A stretch of 35,008 nucleotides of DNA from Clostridiaceae bacterium. GTDB lineage: Bacteria; Bacillota; Clostridia; Lachnospirales; Lachnospiraceae. Positions 34,834 through 35,008 of this stretch are shown piece by piece. Both the position numbers and the translations under genes were made by a program. Positions within the stretch are counted from its first letter, which is position 1, and the number at the start of each line of letters is the position of its first letter. The notes below the pieces were generated by a model. It was not told the DNA's origin. It saw only the letters and a list, made by a program, of their open reading frames with translations, and did no database searches. The stretch covers positions 1 to 35,008 of the forward strand of contig CAJSZV010000013.1 in the NCBI GenBank assembly GCA_910574345.1. The letters are read 5' to 3'.

Positions 34834-35008
34834 TTGGAAAAAAAGCAAAAACGGCAGACATTTCTTGTCAATGTATTATATCGTCAGAATGCAACATGGC
34901 AGGGCCGGGTATTGTGGGCGGAGGAAGGAAAGACCTATTCATTCCGCAGTGCTTTGGAACTGATAAAACTCATAGATGGTGCATTGGAGGGAGCAGAAGC
35001 CGATGCAT
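34834..35008 (+). CDS. Small conserved Lachnospiraceae protein, partial (runs off the window)
   Basis: A frame opening at TTG 34834 stays open to the window end (58 codons seen). The protein starts MEKKQKRQTFLVNVLYRQ and contains ATWQGRVLWAEEGKTYSFRS followed by ALELIKLIDGALEG. This resembles a short conserved protein of unknown function in Lachnospiraceae, from memory and unverified. GAGG (34821-34824) is 9 bases from the TTG; no ATG is available. No signal peptide or membrane helix is seen in the visible part. The C-terminus is outside the window. Confidence 0.6.
   Translation, partial: MEKKQKRQTFLVNVLYRQNATWQGRVLWAEEGKTYSFRSALELIKLIDGALEGAEADA

Noticed and set aside
1-35008. CRISPR array, tRNA or rRNA genes, insertion sequence with transposase
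   Set aside because: No regularly spaced repeats, cloverleaf-like sequences, rRNA motifs or transposase frames were seen; the only recombination genes are the two tyrosine recombinases.

Overview
The window looks like chromosome from an anaerobic, spore-forming Gram-positive of the Lachnospiraceae (Clostridia). The evidence is a SipL-type spore morphogenesis protein (SPOCS plus LysM), SpoIIR, strong AGGAGG-type ribosome binding sites, consensus sigma-A promoters, a FeoB-associated Cys-rich mini-protein and clostridial RpoB/RpoC. No closer assignment can be made from the sequence alone.

Layout. (1) 135-7687 is a tightly packed five-gene operon of accessory character: a TerB-like helical protein, a dynamin-like GTPase, a large HerA-type (DUF87) ATPase, a beta-beta-alpha-metal nuclease of the YeeF toxin type without a delivery domain, and a YezG/DUF600-like small protein that is probably its immunity partner. 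This is the best candidate for an undescribed conflict, defence or effector system. (2) 7765-9380 holds a PrcB-domain lipoprotein, a complex palindromic repeat element and a TtcA-like tRNA thiolase. (3) 9488-11257 is sipL behind a near-consensus sigma-E promoter. (4) 11271-11620 has no protein gene but is full of nested inverted repeats and has its own promoter-like sequence: a candidate structured RNA that I cannot assign. (5) 11651-13635 holds a GIY-YIG protein, then ispE and a GntR/FCD regulator in one unit whose promoter is overlaid by paired TGTATACA sites. (6) 13773-20849 is a TetR-regulated efflux operon: regulator, membrane fusion protein, RND pump and two tandem TolC-family proteins, which is notable for a single-membrane organism. 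(7) 20997-23368, minus strand: two paralogous tyrosine recombinases and spoIIR. (8) 23462-25795: ddl, murI and a DUF1934 gene in one operon for peptidoglycan precursors; then a minus-strand membrane-anchored protein. (9) 26498-34040: rpoB and rpoC. (10) 34041-35008: the RNA polymerase terminator, a 50-residue FeoB-associated Cys-rich protein, a pair of near-identical 20-bp palindromes flanking a promoter-like sequence, and the start of a small conserved gene that runs off the window.

How the parts work together. In the first operon, the GTPase and HerA ATPase would be NTP-driven machines, the nuclease the effector and the last gene the self-protection. The RND operon is a self-contained export machine whose regulator sits behind a consensus promoter with two palindromic operators. 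SipL and SpoIIR act at successive steps of sporulation (sigma-E activation, then SpoIVA-dependent coat assembly). Motif positions and base pairings were read by eye; no database search, folding program or expression data was available.
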